Source of the DNA: Druceiella hillmani
Lineage: Eukaryota > Arthropoda > Insecta > Lepidoptera > Hepialidae
NCBI GenBank assembly: GCA_039881145.1
Contig: JAYKKI010000015.1
Span: 22,809,501 to 22,873,500, forward strand
Reading direction: 5' to 3'
Length of the DNA: 64,000 nt
The stretch's first letter is position 1. Each line of letters begins with the position of its first letter. This document shows, piece after piece, positions 1 through 12,022 of this stretch. The translations under genes were made by a program, and so were the position numbers. The notes beneath the pieces are model-generated. The model made no database searches. It was given only the letters and a program-made list of their open reading frames with translations, and was not told the origin of the DNA.

Positions 1-1289
1 GCCTCTCGAGTTTGTTTAGAAATTTAATTTTAAACTAAACTCCTATAACGGCATGATCCACTTTGTTTTTGATTGACGTTTATAGTGGATAAAAAAAATT
101 CTCATCAAAAAAACTGACTAACTGTCCAAATTATAAATATTTCTTAAGCGTAACGTGTTAAAATATTGAAGAGTGCAGACAAAATAAATTGTGGTTTAAT
201 AAAAATACATTTTGCAAAGTTTTTCATAATCAATGCTTATAATCCGCACATTTTTTTTGTCGATTAATCAATATGGAGTCGTTTGTGAGTGCAGTGATTT
301 TTAAAAGCACATAACTTATAATTTAATATCTCGTTGATATCCCGTTCGGGCTAAAAATTAAACGAATGCTACTTAAGTTTTACAGTTCATTAACCTTGAA
401 AATATATTATTCACAATTAATACAAAGAGTTATTTATGCTGTGTATATACCTTCATGTACAGACATAACCGTCATACAACATCCAAAATGGAAGAAAGCA
501 ATTTATTTAAACCCGTAATATCATAAAATATGTTTATTTCTTTACTCTTAAAGTATGAAACTTCGCCTCGTATCCGGCGAAAAAAGAAATTTTGAAATTA
601 GATATCATCACACGCCAGACGCAGATACGTGGAGCGGGAAGGCGCATGATTTAACCGATTGGTTAATATTTTATAAACGAGAATTTAAGGTTTTAAATAT
701 TTCTGTAACATATACAATGGAAAAAAATTTAATTATGTATTACAACACTGTGAGAAAAACATTAATAAATATTTATTCCTGATATTGTTATAAACCACAA
801 ATATAAATATACTAATAGAGTATACCGGACTCTGAATTAACATACAGCTTCAAGCACAGCTTGATGAACATAATTGTATTACACAAGAAGAAAGTAAATT
901 TGAAAGAGTTTACTTATTCGTATTGTTATTGATAAAATTTAATTAAAATTGGCCATGAAGGTAGGATACAAAGAAGAGGAGAAAAAAATGAAGAAGATAA
1001 AGAAGAAATGGTGGAGTGGAAATTTAATTTTCTACTAACTATTATTTTTCTTATTCATTTAATTTTTGGCACAGTTTAAGAAAAAATAGTATATTGTATA
1101 GAAAACCAATTACTTAGACTCTTCGAGCTAAAATGATAAGCCGACGGAAAGTTCCTTACACATTCCAAAACTACACATTGCTAGACTGTGTCATGGATAC
1201 AAAGGGTAAAATTTAAAAGATGGCAAATAATAAGACAAACTGATACAGCCGTGCGTATTTAGCCTTGTGTCTTATCTGAAATAAGGTAT
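1..1289. other. AT-rich DNA, no supported gene
   Basis: AT-rich sequence without recognisable protein motifs, RNA genes or repeats. An open frame of 75 codons at 555-782 (+) has a somewhat GC-richer, codon-like first half (to about 665) and then turns into AT-rich low-complexity sequence. I do not recognise the peptide and see no splice or promoter context, so I do not call it a gene. Confidence 0.5.
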
Positions 1290-1549
1290 TCATGGCCGTA
1301 AATCTTCTTCGATCATTTCTATTTTATGGTTTACTTGTTTCACTGAATAGAAGTCTTTGACTTCAATACCACATCTTGGAGAATTGTTATACATATTTTT
1401 AGCACACCACTTAATCGGATCCAGCACGTTACTAATTCAGCTTCAGTCAATACTGGTAATTGGTATGGTTGTTCCCCAAAGTTTTCTGGAGTTTTCTCAC
1501 TAACGCCCTTTACTTTTTTCTTCGTTTTCTCCATACAACAAAGTGACAA
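1290..1549 (-). pseudogene. possible unrecognised gene fragment
   Basis: I do not recognise this sequence. On the minus strand a frame opens with a methionine followed by a lysine-rich start (MEKTKKKVKGVSEKTPENFG) and LPVLTEAELV, and it stays open for 69 codons (1549 down to 1340). Near 1430 a second minus frame, open for about 34 codons, continues with VLDPIKWCAKNMYNNSP and ends in a stop at 1292-1290 after KIEMIEEDLRP. The two pieces together read more like protein than the AT-rich surroundings and would need a single frame change. That pattern fits a decayed gene or retrocopy, but two chance frames are also possible. There is no clear poly(A) tail or splice site. Confidence 0.25.
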
Positions 1550-2039
1550 AATAGTGAAAAAATAACAATACGTTGGCTAATGACCCTAATCTATACAGAG
1601 TAGTACCGTGTATCTTTCATAAATATTGATCGGACGCCGATGTAATAAATATACTATGAAACGAATGACCTGTGGCTTAATTAATTATTTGTTGTATTAT
1701 GAATCGTAGTTGCTACAAATGACTATATGAATCGTAGTTGGTCCATAAACTCCAATGACGCAGCAATAATCTTTATAGAGTATAATTTAAAGGGCGTTTG
1801 ACCTTTGACTATCTCGGTATCCATATATCTATTCTACATTTCTGATAGACGTAATATGAAGGATATGTTCTTTGGAATTGTGAAAAATTATTCTATATTA
1901 TCTTGCGTCTTTAGACAATTTTAGTGTCATTTTGTACTCAAAAGAAAGCAAATAGTATTTTTTTGTGTACACACTTACCCTTTATATCGCAAATATTTAT
2001 TATTTTGAATTTCGATGTAGAGGATATGGTATATTGAAG

Positions 2040-2076
2040 TTCATTTTTATAACTAATGCATAGTTATAAAAATGAA
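2040..2076. repeat. perfect 16-bp hairpin
   Basis: A 16-base arm (2040-2055, ttcatttttataacta) is followed by a 5-base loop (atgca) and its exact reverse complement (2061-2076). It lies in otherwise featureless DNA about 170 bp before the first LINE remnant. It could be a small foldback element relic or a replication-slippage product. Confidence 0.8.
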
Positions 2077-2209
2077 TAATATAACATGCACTGATCTATA
2101 TTCTGGGAACTCTATAAACTTTTATAAACGAGTGGATATTTCCGAGGCGTACTCGAAGATTGCTCGTGGAGTCGGCACAGCCAGACATCGCGTCGTTGTA
2201 ATCTGACAT

Positions 2210-3790
2210 TTAAATTACGCTATCGATTTAAATGCGACTACAAAGATAAGACAAGAGAGTTTTACTCGAGTGCCCTTGCCTTACCCATATGACATAAATG
2301 CGGTAAACGGGAAATGGTTGCAAGAGTCTGTACACGGTGGCGAAATTCTTGATAGGTTGTGACACTACCGGGCCACGTGCGATGGCGGTGTCCCGCTGGT
2401 CACACGCGTACAAGATCGACGGTATGCATTTATGGGCTAAGATACCTCTTGGTCACGATAGTGTACTCGTATATATTTGTGTAGTATGTATTCCACGGTC
2501 GACGTCCTGTGAACATTATGATTTGTTTTTTATGCACATCACCAATGTCTGAAGAATAAGCGCTTGTAATTGGTGATTTTAATATGTATTGTTTTCCGCA
2601 CAAATCTTTATATTTATATGAATATGTGTTAAGTTATTGCTCATTTGCTAACTGTAATGATATAAGTAGTACAAGTTGAAAAATGCTAGATATGTTACTA
2701 TCAAATGGCGGTGGCATGACCGTAGAGCGATGTTGCTTGCTATTTGTGCCCGAGCACACAAATCATTCCGCATTTTCCTTGAGTAGTCATACCCTATTAC
2801 CTCTATTTAGTGCTCAACCAACTTTAAATATTTGTCCCTAAATCAATTGGAACTTTCCAAGATCTGAGGTCGATTGGAGTGATTTATACTAAATTGACAA
2901 TGCGCATGCCACTGTCGATTTCTTTCACAGCCGAGTATACTTTTAGATTGCTCAGATATACTGTATAATTTTATAAGAATCTTAGAGCTGATTACATTTA
3001 TAATGTAGAATGGAAATGAAAAAAAAACAACTGTACATTGTTGTGGTCATATATAAGCATTTAAAAATCACCTGCGGCACTGGCGACATTGCTTTGTGCG
3101 AAGGCGCGATTATTTACGGCCTGAAGATGGCCAAAGATTTCGGTCGGTGTACAGCCCAAATATTCCTCGACTAGACTTTGCGATGGCGGCTTCCTGCTAC
3201 CAAGCCGGGGGCCGACATTGATGTCACGCAAGTCTCTAAGCTGAAAAGATCAATCGGACCCGATGGTATACCGGATACATATTTAAAGCTTGCGCTAATA
3301 TTTTTCTGAAATCTTTGAAGCATGTATGCAATGTTTATGTATATATTTGTGTGTAATGGTAACAATCTCTGACTTTGGAATGTCACCCGGGTAATACCTC
3401 TACCCTGGTAACTTAAACGTTAACACAGGTATAGGTGTCAGCGATCTCGCTGAGTGTATATTAAACGTGAACATACGTTTAGCGAGATCCCACTGCATTA
3501 CCTGGACGAGGTCGTTGATTTAGGATTCAAATTTGATTCGCGATTGAAATTGTATTAGAATATGGCACAAGTAGCGAAATATTCGTTTCGAAAACTTGGA
3601 TTCGGATTGTATAACTCAAAGGATTTTAAACCGGGATTTTAAACCGTCCTGTACACTTCATTATTGATATAGCGGATTCGAATATGGGTCCATTATTTGG
3701 AGCCCATACGAAGGTAAATACAATTTGATGATTGAACGTGTGCAAAAGACGTTCCTTCAATATCTGTATATGAGTATGGTTATGTCCTAT
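2210..3790 (+). pseudogene. jockey-like LINE ORF2 remnant, internally deleted
   Basis: This is a decayed non-LTR retrotransposon ORF2, which in the family encodes an endonuclease and a reverse transcriptase. In order I see an endonuclease stretch with VYICVVCIPR (about 2473-2502) and the conserved GDFN motif (2572-2583). Then come MLDMLLSNG (about 2683) followed by NHSAFSL, the RT entry motif GPDGIP (3256-3273), LGFKFDSRL (about 3520-3546) and the C-terminal FEYGSIIWSPYEG (3677-3715) with IERVQKTFLQYL (3733-3768). All are on the plus strand but in several frames with stops. Between about 3320 and 3400 the sequence jumps from the RT start to the post-catalytic region, so the YADD core is missing. 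Clade placement (jockey-like) is by motif spacing and is an inference. Confidence 0.8.
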
Positions 3791-4264
3791 TTCTATTTAC
3801 GATCGATTTTCTCTTCGGTTTTCATTATTTCAACTCCTGCGCCTTTTGAAATTTGCCTTCTAACTATTAAAAGGAAAAATTCTATGCCACATGTTATTGA
3901 GTAAACTTTCGTTCACGCAATCATTATCTTTATGCTATACCATTCTCTAAAAATGAATTATATCAGAATTCTCCTGTTGCTTGTGGTATTCAATTGCTCA
4001 ACCACCTGATTGCAGTCGCATCAGAGTGTGAGTTTTTTATGACAAGTAAGTGTAATTTTTTCGAAATGTATCACCGTTGTCTTTTATAGTTTTTGTGAAC
4101 TTTTGTATTCATGTTTAATCTGAATGTTTAAACATTGTGAATTCATTAATTTTTTATATTTAGTAATAGGTTTCCTGTAATCTATCGATACTTGTGAGCA
4201 TGTAAACAAATAAATCTGAAATAAATTTTTACCACTGCTAAATATAGGAAATATAATTTATATA

Positions 4265-4315
<51 letters not shown>

Positions 4316-4954
4316 GTATGTGTGTATTTTTATATAGAGAGTATTTCGGCCGACGATAAACATTAACATTTTTGAAGAATAATTTCTGAACTTGACCGAA
4401 AAATAGTCCTTGGGTTATTATATATAATTTGAAATAAGCAAAATCTAATAAAGGAAAGTATCTAAGTTTGCACTGCAAACTTCCTAAAAATGAAAAACAT
4501 TTCAGTTTTTTTTCAGGTCTGTAAATTAATATCGGTAGAGTGGATTTATCAAGATAATAATAATAGTTTCTTAGGATGGCTATGAATTTATTTTGTTTAA
4601 TCATTATATTTTTATTAACAATTTTCAGTATTTATTTGTATATTCATTAGATATCATAGAAAATAAAAACGAACTAGGATACTTCCAAGCCATTACCAGT
4701 GGAGTACTGAATTCCAATTTCGCGACGATTTTGAAATGCAAGTTAATGAGTCATATTTCTTACAATAAATGAACCCCGTATTGATAGAATGGTAGACTCC
4801 TAAGTGACTAAAATATCAGCTACGCTTTGGGCTAAAAGACGCAATGTACAAAATGTTTCAAAAATACGTAGTTAGAAATATGTATAAGATACAATAAAAA
4901 ATAGACGTACTATTTTGAAAATGATATTCGGAATTGCGAATGGCAAGAGACGCC
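3791..4954. other. AT-rich DNA, no supported gene
   Basis: AT-rich sequence following the LINE remnant. A minus-strand open frame of 140 codons (4182-4604) runs straight through the (AT)n tract at 4257-4313 and owes its length to that low-complexity sequence, so I do not call it a gene. Confidence 0.6.
4257..4313. repeat. (AT)n microsatellite
   Basis: A dinucleotide AT tract, nearly uninterrupted, preceded by a short tatatattta variant. Confidence 0.97.
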
Positions 4955-5535
4955 GTCTCAAATCTCAAAAACATTGTGAAATTTAAATTAAGTTCCTAAA
5001 ATTATTTGAAAACGACAGCGGCGATTTTTTTGCGAATGATAAATACTGTCATCTTTAATCTCCTAGACATTGTAAAAATTTGGTACACTATAATTAGTTG
5101 AAAATAACACGGCACATATGAGATTCAAGTTGACGGAGGCCGTCAACTTGAATCTCATAAATTTTGTGTAATTTGAATTTAATGCCCTAAAACTAATGAA
5201 AAGCGTATAAAGTAGAGATTTATTACGAATTACGCTTGTCTGTGAAACGAGTTTTATCAGCGCGTGTGTGACACGCGAGCTGCAGTCTCGTACTGTTTTG
5301 GCAGGTCGGGTCCAATACATTATTAGTCCGTCGGTCGCCGCCAGCGCGCGCGATGTGTGTACGTGGCTTACCACCGGCGCAGGTCGCGTACTTTGCTCTG
5401 AAACGACACTATTGAAATAGTACCCCGTCAACTGCACGTCGGCCGCCGGCGCTGGCGAAACGCGATGCTTTGATCAAGCTTCAATCTCATAAACTTTGTG
5501 AAATTCAAATTTACTACCCTAAAATTAGTCACTTA
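4955..5535. repeat. cluster of four diverged repeat units around a GC-rich island
   Basis: A motif of the form 'aatctcataaa-ttgtgaaattt-aattta-ccctaaaatta-tgaaa' recurs at about 4960-5010, 5056-5105, 5149-5200 and 5482-5530, each copy diverged. Between copies three and four lies a markedly GC-rich, CpG-rich stretch (about 5236-5470) that contrasts with everything around it. A minus-strand open frame of 124 codons (5063-5437) crosses both the island and the repeat units and is not a convincing gene. The arrangement suggests a transposable element with internal repeats, or one repeat inserted into another. The class cannot be assigned. Confidence 0.65.
5118..5158. repeat. perfect 19-bp inverted repeat
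   Basis: Arms 5118-5136 (atgagattcaagttgacgg) and 5140-5158 are exact reverse complements separated by 3 bases. The right arm runs into the third copy of the local repeat unit, so the palindrome brings part of that unit into head-to-head orientation with itself. Confidence 0.9.
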
Positions 5536-6401
5536 TTTTATAAACTTTCCAAATTGGATATTCAAAATAACACGTTTGTTATTGGCTTTGCATCTTACCC
5601 TTTTTTGTAACTGCGTATGTTTTTTAAATATGTTGTGATTTGGGTTTTTTAGTCCGAAACGCAACTGATGTTATGGTCGCTTAGGATTCTACCTTCCATA
5701 AATATGTTTGTAATTATTAAAAGTAAGTAGTAACTCTACTTTTATATCACGTACATAATTAATAACTTTTTCACCGATGTCACGTGCCGTCTCGTACGAA
5801 GCTGAAAACAAATACCATTTGTTTCAAATACGAATGTTATTCTAAAAGTTTTTATCTATTTAGACGTTAATTAATTTAATAGTTTTTATCTATTTAGACG
5901 TTAATTAATTTAATAGTTTTTATCTATTTAGACGTTAATTTTATTGTCAACCAAGTTAAAGGATTTGAACGATATAGCGAACAAAAGAATAATAATAGTT
6001 TGAGATGAATAAGTATGAAGATGTTTATTTATGTTGTGAAAAAAGAAAGGTCTTTATGCGAATACTCTCTGATGCTTCTTTAAAGCGATTATAGTAGTAT
6101 CCGAAATTTTATAACCAGGTATAATACATAAATAAATTTTTATGTAGTATTTATTATCGTTTAAATGCAAACTTTTGTGGTTTTATTAAATCTATGATAA
6201 AAGAACTGAAAATTTTTGAAATTAACTTGTAAAAAGTTTTGTTTTCTTTAATTCCGTATTACTTACGAGATCTTTAGAATGATATTGATTTTTGTTATTT
6301 AACAACCGTCCATTTTTCTGGATTTTCCAGCACATAACACTTACATCCAACATGTGTACGCATTTATACATGCCTGCGTATGTGCGTACTTAACCGCATT
6401 A

Positions 6402-6402
<1 letters not shown>
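5536..6402. other. AT-rich DNA, no gene seen
   Basis: Nothing recognisable apart from the tandem repeat at 5847-5940. No frames with protein-like composition. Confidence 0.6.
5847..5940. repeat. 34-bp tandem repeat, 2.8 copies
   Basis: The unit starts agtttttatctatttagacg and is 34 bases long. Copies at 5847-5880 and 5881-5914 are identical, and a partial third copy (5915-5940) also matches. Perfect identity implies a recent expansion. Confidence 0.95.

Positions 6403-6490
<88 letters not shown>
6403..6490. repeat. (AT)n microsatellite
   Basis: A long AT dinucleotide run interrupted once near 6443 by an extra A, ending in ataatatgg. Confidence 0.97.
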
Positions 6491-6491
<1 letters not shown>

Positions 6492-7730
6492 GGAAAAAAT
6501 ACCAAATTGCCTCCTTTTTAATAAATGTTTCAGTTAGTACATGTTGTCACTTTTATGAAAACGCTGCATTATTTGTGGTTTGATAATATTAAGTACTTTA
6601 TCAAGAATATTTATCCGGAAAGAAGCCAATAAAAATATTATATAAATTTTGTCCGATCTAAGGATGTTATTGTCATGTATACTTGGCATTTAATGAAAAT
6701 AAACTTGCTTCCATGTTACAACGGATAACACAAGTTTTCATGTACTTATAATAGTAATTCGTAAATAAGTAATTTACAATCTAGTATTTACTTTTATTAA
6801 AGAATAACTATTTCACACAAAAAAATATTGTGTTAAAAACACCTAGTAGCACCTTTTATAAAAAATTTAAAAAACTTTCATCAATATGAGGCAATGTATG
6901 AATGACAATATTAAAAATGTGACACAGTGATAATATAATGCTAAATCAATCAAATCAATCAAATATCGCATTATATAACAAACATGACAGGTTGATTAAG
7001 AATCAAGAATAACAGAGTTATTAGAAATAAGAATAGCCACTAAAATCAGAAACTTAGCTGACGTACAACATAACCCAAGCAAAGTCGTCTTTAGACCAGT
7101 AAAAATGAGTGTTTTCCTTTCCTTTACCTCTAAAAATATTTTTTAAATCGTAATTAAAAATATTAGGCATCATTTATGATGAATCATCATTAATCATCTT
7201 TTTTTAATTTTTGCAGGACATAATTTTGAACCTTTCACTCACATAATCGGTAGCAGAAGTATTAGAACTTTTTCATTCTCTTGAGCCCTATTAATTAAAA
7301 AATCGATAGCCAATCTAATAATTTATTTAGATTTTATTACATTACGTATGTACATATCAACAGTTTACGATGTGAGTCGTATTCATCCTCCGACATTTCC
7401 TGCGGAGATGTACTTTTTTCTTGACTCATCTATATTCTAATGTAATAATTTCATCATTCTGACTAAAGTACGAAATAACACTGCAATTATAATTCCAAAA
7501 TTGCTTCTTACAATGAAATAATTACTCACAAACTATCTATACAACATGAAAATAAATAAATGACTGATGATATCGAGACACATAACAATTCTAGATATCA
7601 CAATGTTGTAAATATCATTTATAGCTGTGTTGTGTACACACGCATAAACAAATATATCATATTCCGATATCTAAATCATTCAAAGATTTATCTAGCGTAC
7701 GGGTCGTACGCAAGTTCAGTGTGCATTTTA
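6491..7730. other. AT-rich DNA, no gene seen
   Basis: I see no protein motifs, RNA genes or long repeats here. Confidence 0.55.
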
Positions 7731-7798
7731 TATTTCTAAACTCGTAGGAAAAAAACTTAATAGCAATATTAAGTTTTTTTCCTATGAGTTTAGAAATA
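7731..7798. repeat. 32-bp near-perfect hairpin with 4-base loop
   Basis: The left arm (7731-7762) and right arm (7767-7798) are complementary over 32 bases with a single difference, which would be a G:U pair in RNA. They are separated by the loop gcaa. It is the longest clean foldback in the window. It may be a foldback transposon relic or, if transcribed, a small-RNA hairpin; no promoter or known microRNA is recognised. Confidence 0.9.
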
Positions 7799-8978
7799 CA
7801 ATAAAACTATGTAAATATTTCTACCCAATTATGATAAAACAAAATATAATGAATTATAAAATATTTCCAGTTTCACGACATTGATACACATTATGAATTG
7901 TTTGTCCTTTCCCAAAATGCTAAAACGAATTTACTTAATATTCCACATCATTTATTTTTCCCAATCGGCAAAACAAAACCCTCAATATCGGCCACTATTT
8001 ACCGTACTCGATCGCGCAAGAAGAACGGGCAATTTCGGACTTGAATTCACTCCCCGACAGGCCCACGTTCGCTTAGACAAACACGAGAAAGGGTTTACGA
8101 AGACAAAAAAATGATAAGTGGCTTTCTTCTGCTCGTTTATTTTAATTCCTTTCCTTATTTGCCATCTCTGTCGGGAATAGTGAAAATAAAAGAAACACAG
8201 ATGTTCCATTACGAGAGTGCGCACATTTCCTGCCTCAGTGTTGAGGTGTAATTTAACTACGTGCTTTGTCTTAAATATTTTTTGGAATTCGCTGGAACTT
8301 TTGCCATTTTTAAATTTGGAATTTCCTTGAAACTAGTTTTTAACTTTTATGTTGGTTATTTTTTTTAATAATTTAGCTTTGAAATCATTTTTATGTAAGA
8401 CATATGCTAATATTTTACTTATTCAAGTATTGTAAACGATAACGATATTTTTGTTACAATATTACATAACTTAAATTAAGCGAATCATTATAAAAATGTG
8501 TTTTATTGTCAACTAACCTACCGGAGCTTAATTACATCTAGCTTTTCCGACTATGTGTCCTCCAGAAAATCATTGCAAAATATGGTTATAAAAATATGTA
8601 CCCGCGGTATTTAAACCTTGTCCTATATGGTGTATATTTTTGTGTAAAAATATGTGATTGAAAATAATCTATTTGTAAATATTATATTTTGCTTAAATAA
8701 TAATATTCACTGTGATAAGTTAACTTTAGGGTTTTATTATTTAAAATAATTACATAACAAGTTGAAGTAAGGTATTTTATTTTTGGGAATACATTAAATT
8801 GATGGTCATCTTATTTATTTTAATTTTAATTGTTCATAATTATAGGATTTTAAGTTTATTTTGTAACAAGGATCATTTAAAGTTGCGTAATTTATGCAAA
8901 TTATTTCCATTTAATTCTATGCTTCAATTTTTAATTTCCCCAATTAAAATTTTATTTATATTATATTTACATTTTTAA
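7799..8978. other. mostly AT-rich; GC-richer patch at 7955-8114
   Basis: Inside this stretch, 7955-8114 is richer in GC and carries the open tail of a plus-strand frame (7881-8114) reading FTVLDRARRTGNFGLEFTPR and ending in a stop. The opposite strand is also open over the same patch. No splice acceptor precedes the patch and I do not recognise the peptide, so it may be an unclassified repeat fragment rather than an exon. The remainder holds nothing recognisable. Confidence 0.4.
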
Positions 8979-9017
8979 ATATATATATATATATATATAT
9001 ATTTATTTATTTATTTA
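8979..9017. repeat. (AT)n followed by (ATTT)n
   Basis: A short AT dinucleotide run leads into four ATTT units. Confidence 0.95.
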
Positions 9018-11194
9018 AGTATTCATTAAATTCTAATAAACGGTTTGTTATAACTTTAAACGTCCAAATATAATATTAAAAACACATTGACCAAAAGTAT
9101 AATCACCTGAGTATAGTTATAAAATACAAGGCATTCGTAAACTACTTCTGCGTCTGTAAATATACACAAAATGAATTATTGTTTCTTTAAATAATGATAT
9201 CAGTTCAGATATTTAATAGAATAAACACTACTTTTAAATGATACAGACCTAAATTCATTTTAATGGGTACGAAATATTTAGTAAAATTCTTTCTGCACTA
9301 AAATCGTAATACCTACACTCCTTTTGCTCACATACTTTTGGAAAATGTTGTACACGAAATTATTGTTCCCATTCAAATATATTGTAAAATTCGATAGATA
9401 AATGACCGAGCTTAACACTCGCTTTTGAAATAACGACTGTCAAAATAATTTAATGATGAGGCTTTTTACCAAATTGATAATTTTATTAATCATATTTTAC
9501 ACAATGGGTCCAAGATAGAAATACACTACAGCCCATATCCAATTCCATATTTTATAAAATTGAATAAAATTAACTAACGATAAGTTACGCCCGTACCTAT
9601 AATTATATTGGGTAGCTATCTATCTACGTAATAAGTAGACAAGTAATATCGTGAACGACTGCCATATAAATATATACAAAAACCTTAGTGAAAAAAATGT
9701 ACGATATATTGAATAAAATTCCCGTATCAATATTATTTTAGGTGAAACACAAGAAAAGGTAAACAGGTCAAGTTTGAAATACACAACTATGATATAACGT
9801 GATACTTATTTCACAAACAAATAAAAAGAAATGAAAATTCTTTTGCTTGGTGGGCAATAAATAGAATACAGTTTTCACAATACCTGAAAATGTTTGTAGC
9901 AAAATATTTATCTTCACTTGGAGGGGCCTTTATTTGAAAAGAAACTGTTTTCCGAAACTGCCACCTGGCAAGGGGTAAAGAAATATATTACTTTCTAATA
10001 TACAGAAAGTATAATATTTCTGGATTATAAAATTATAATTAAAAATATAAAATATGTATTTTAATTATAATATTTAATAATTTTTAATGAAAAAATTAAC
10101 CTATATATGCATACATATAAATTAAATCTTTAGAGTAACAATATCTTTAATTTCAAACCAAGATAACCCAACAGATTTAAAATTTTCCGAATTCAACTGT
10201 AATAGATTTTTGAACAAGATAACTGTTTTAATGAACAAGAAAACTGTTTTAATTTATATTCCACTTCAATCGCGAAAAGATTTTCCATGTGTATTATTTG
10301 GTATGAAAAATATCGATTAATATAGAGGGTTTTGTAACTTAACGAAAAATAAGAATACAGAGTTTAACTTTATTATTTATTCGTAGTTATTATTTCTTTT
10401 TGTGAAATTTTTGTGAAATTTTTACTCTTCAAATGGTTTATGAATAATTAAAAATAAAAGAATTACTAACAACATAATTAATTTACCTCGGTTGAAAATA
10501 TATTTTATATTTGTATTATACAGATTTATTAAATAATATTGAGTGTGAATAGAAATTAAGTTATGAAGGTTCTATACATCTTAAGTACGTATGACAAGCT
10601 AAATATTTGGTGAAAGTCTAACATATCTTGATCGTGTAAACATATTGCCTACTACGACATATTTCACAGGCGTATAACTACTAGTATTTATCAAAAAATG
10701 TAGGATCTGATAATCAGAAATACAGCTTTTCTCTAAAATTTAGCCAAGACTGTGATGCCCCGTTCCTCCTCCTCGCAGACCCCACATGAAGCTCGATCCT
10801 CAATTGTGCTGTCAATCAAATAAGGTTTGAATAAGTAACAATTTCTCAAAATCAAATTTGATAATTTCTTATGTTTAAGGTGCGTTGGGCATTAACGAGT
10901 ATTTTAGGTCACTTGACTCACTTCCTTATGCAAAAACTAGATGAAGATAGATGTTTATAATTTTCTCGAAAACTATACATATTCCAAAGAAAATGCAGTA
11001 GAATAAAATTGAAACACAAAAATTTGTTAAAAAAATTTGTAATGATTTTTCATACCATTTCTACGTTATTCACGTTTGAAGAAGGATTTCGGGTTTAAAG
11101 AAATAACGGCTTACTGTTTTGCGATTATCTTGCAAGCTATGACTCCTATGGAATATTCGGCTATAAAATTGCTAGCCAAAATTGCAGCTCTTGA
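9018..11194. other. AT-rich DNA, no gene seen
   Basis: No recognisable coding sequence. A 21-bp direct repeat with one mismatch lies at 10211-10252. A small GC-richer patch (about 10745-10815, containing ccccgttcctcctcctcgca) is too short to identify. Confidence 0.55.
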
Positions 11195-11260
11195 AATTTG
11201 CTAAAGGAATTCAAAAGTTTGGTCATTCAATTTGCTAAAGGAATTCAAAAGTTTGGTCAT
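11195..11260. repeat. 34-bp tandem duplication
   Basis: The unit (starting aatttgctaaaggaattc) at 11195-11228 is repeated immediately at 11229-11260 without mismatch over the 32 bases present. Confidence 0.95.
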
Positions 11261-11664
11261 CCTAAAAATATATACTAATTTTCACAACATCGTAGGGATA
11301 TATTTAATGCATTAAAGTAGGTATAGAGCACTGTAATTGATTCTTATAAAACATTGATTTTTTTGCCATTTTGCAAAGAGATGTTAAGTTCGAGGTATAG
11401 ATGAAAGAAAATCAACTTCCGCAGAACTTACAATATTGTGACGAAGTGGAAGATGAAAAAGTGAACGACGCTGATAAAAAAATGATAACTCAGGGAAGGA
11501 AAGAAGGTAGATTAGGCTTATTTGGGTTACAACATTACTTAGAAAAAAACATGCGCTTATTAGTCGTCACCTGCGGTGGTGAAAAACTAAATGCTTATTT
11601 CGATATTGTCGGCCATTTTATTTGAAAGTTATCGATGTTATGAAAATAATGACATTTATACATA

Positions 11665-11731
<67 letters not shown>

Positions 11732-12022
11732 TATTTATAGTAAATTTTACCAGTTACATTTTTGTTTATGCGGGTATATTCGGCTGGAGTCATATTTCAT
11801 AAAATAATCATGAAAAAGGAAAAAGTATTGATAATTTTTTTAATCTTTAGATTATTTAAAAAAATTAGCTAGTTCAAAATATGTGAGTTAATAATATGTA
11901 TTACTGTGCCAAATTTCAAGTTTCTACGTCGCATATTTTCTGATATAATCTCAAATCTTATATTCTGACATCGTCTATTCACGAAAACTGTTGAATTCAA
12001 ATCAATCAATTCATAACATTTC
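11261..12022. other. AT-rich DNA with a possible dispersed-repeat tail
   Basis: The plus-strand open frame at 11401-11625 is not recognised and ends before the AT tract. At 11880-11985 the sequence (gccaaatttcaagtttctacg, then attttctgatat) resembles the start of the repeat tails at 21870 and 49240, but it lacks their gacag block, so assignment to that family is tentative. Confidence 0.4.
11669..11730. repeat. (AT)n microsatellite
   Basis: A continuous AT dinucleotide tract ending in tattatatg. Confidence 0.97.

Noticed and set aside
4182..4604. 140-codon open frame on the minus strand
   Set aside because: Its length comes from the (AT)n tract encoding Tyr-Ile repeats; no protein-like sequence elsewhere in it.
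5063..5437. 124-codon open frame on the minus strand
   Set aside because: It runs across the GC-rich island and several diverged repeat units and is not recognisable; better explained by repeat structure.
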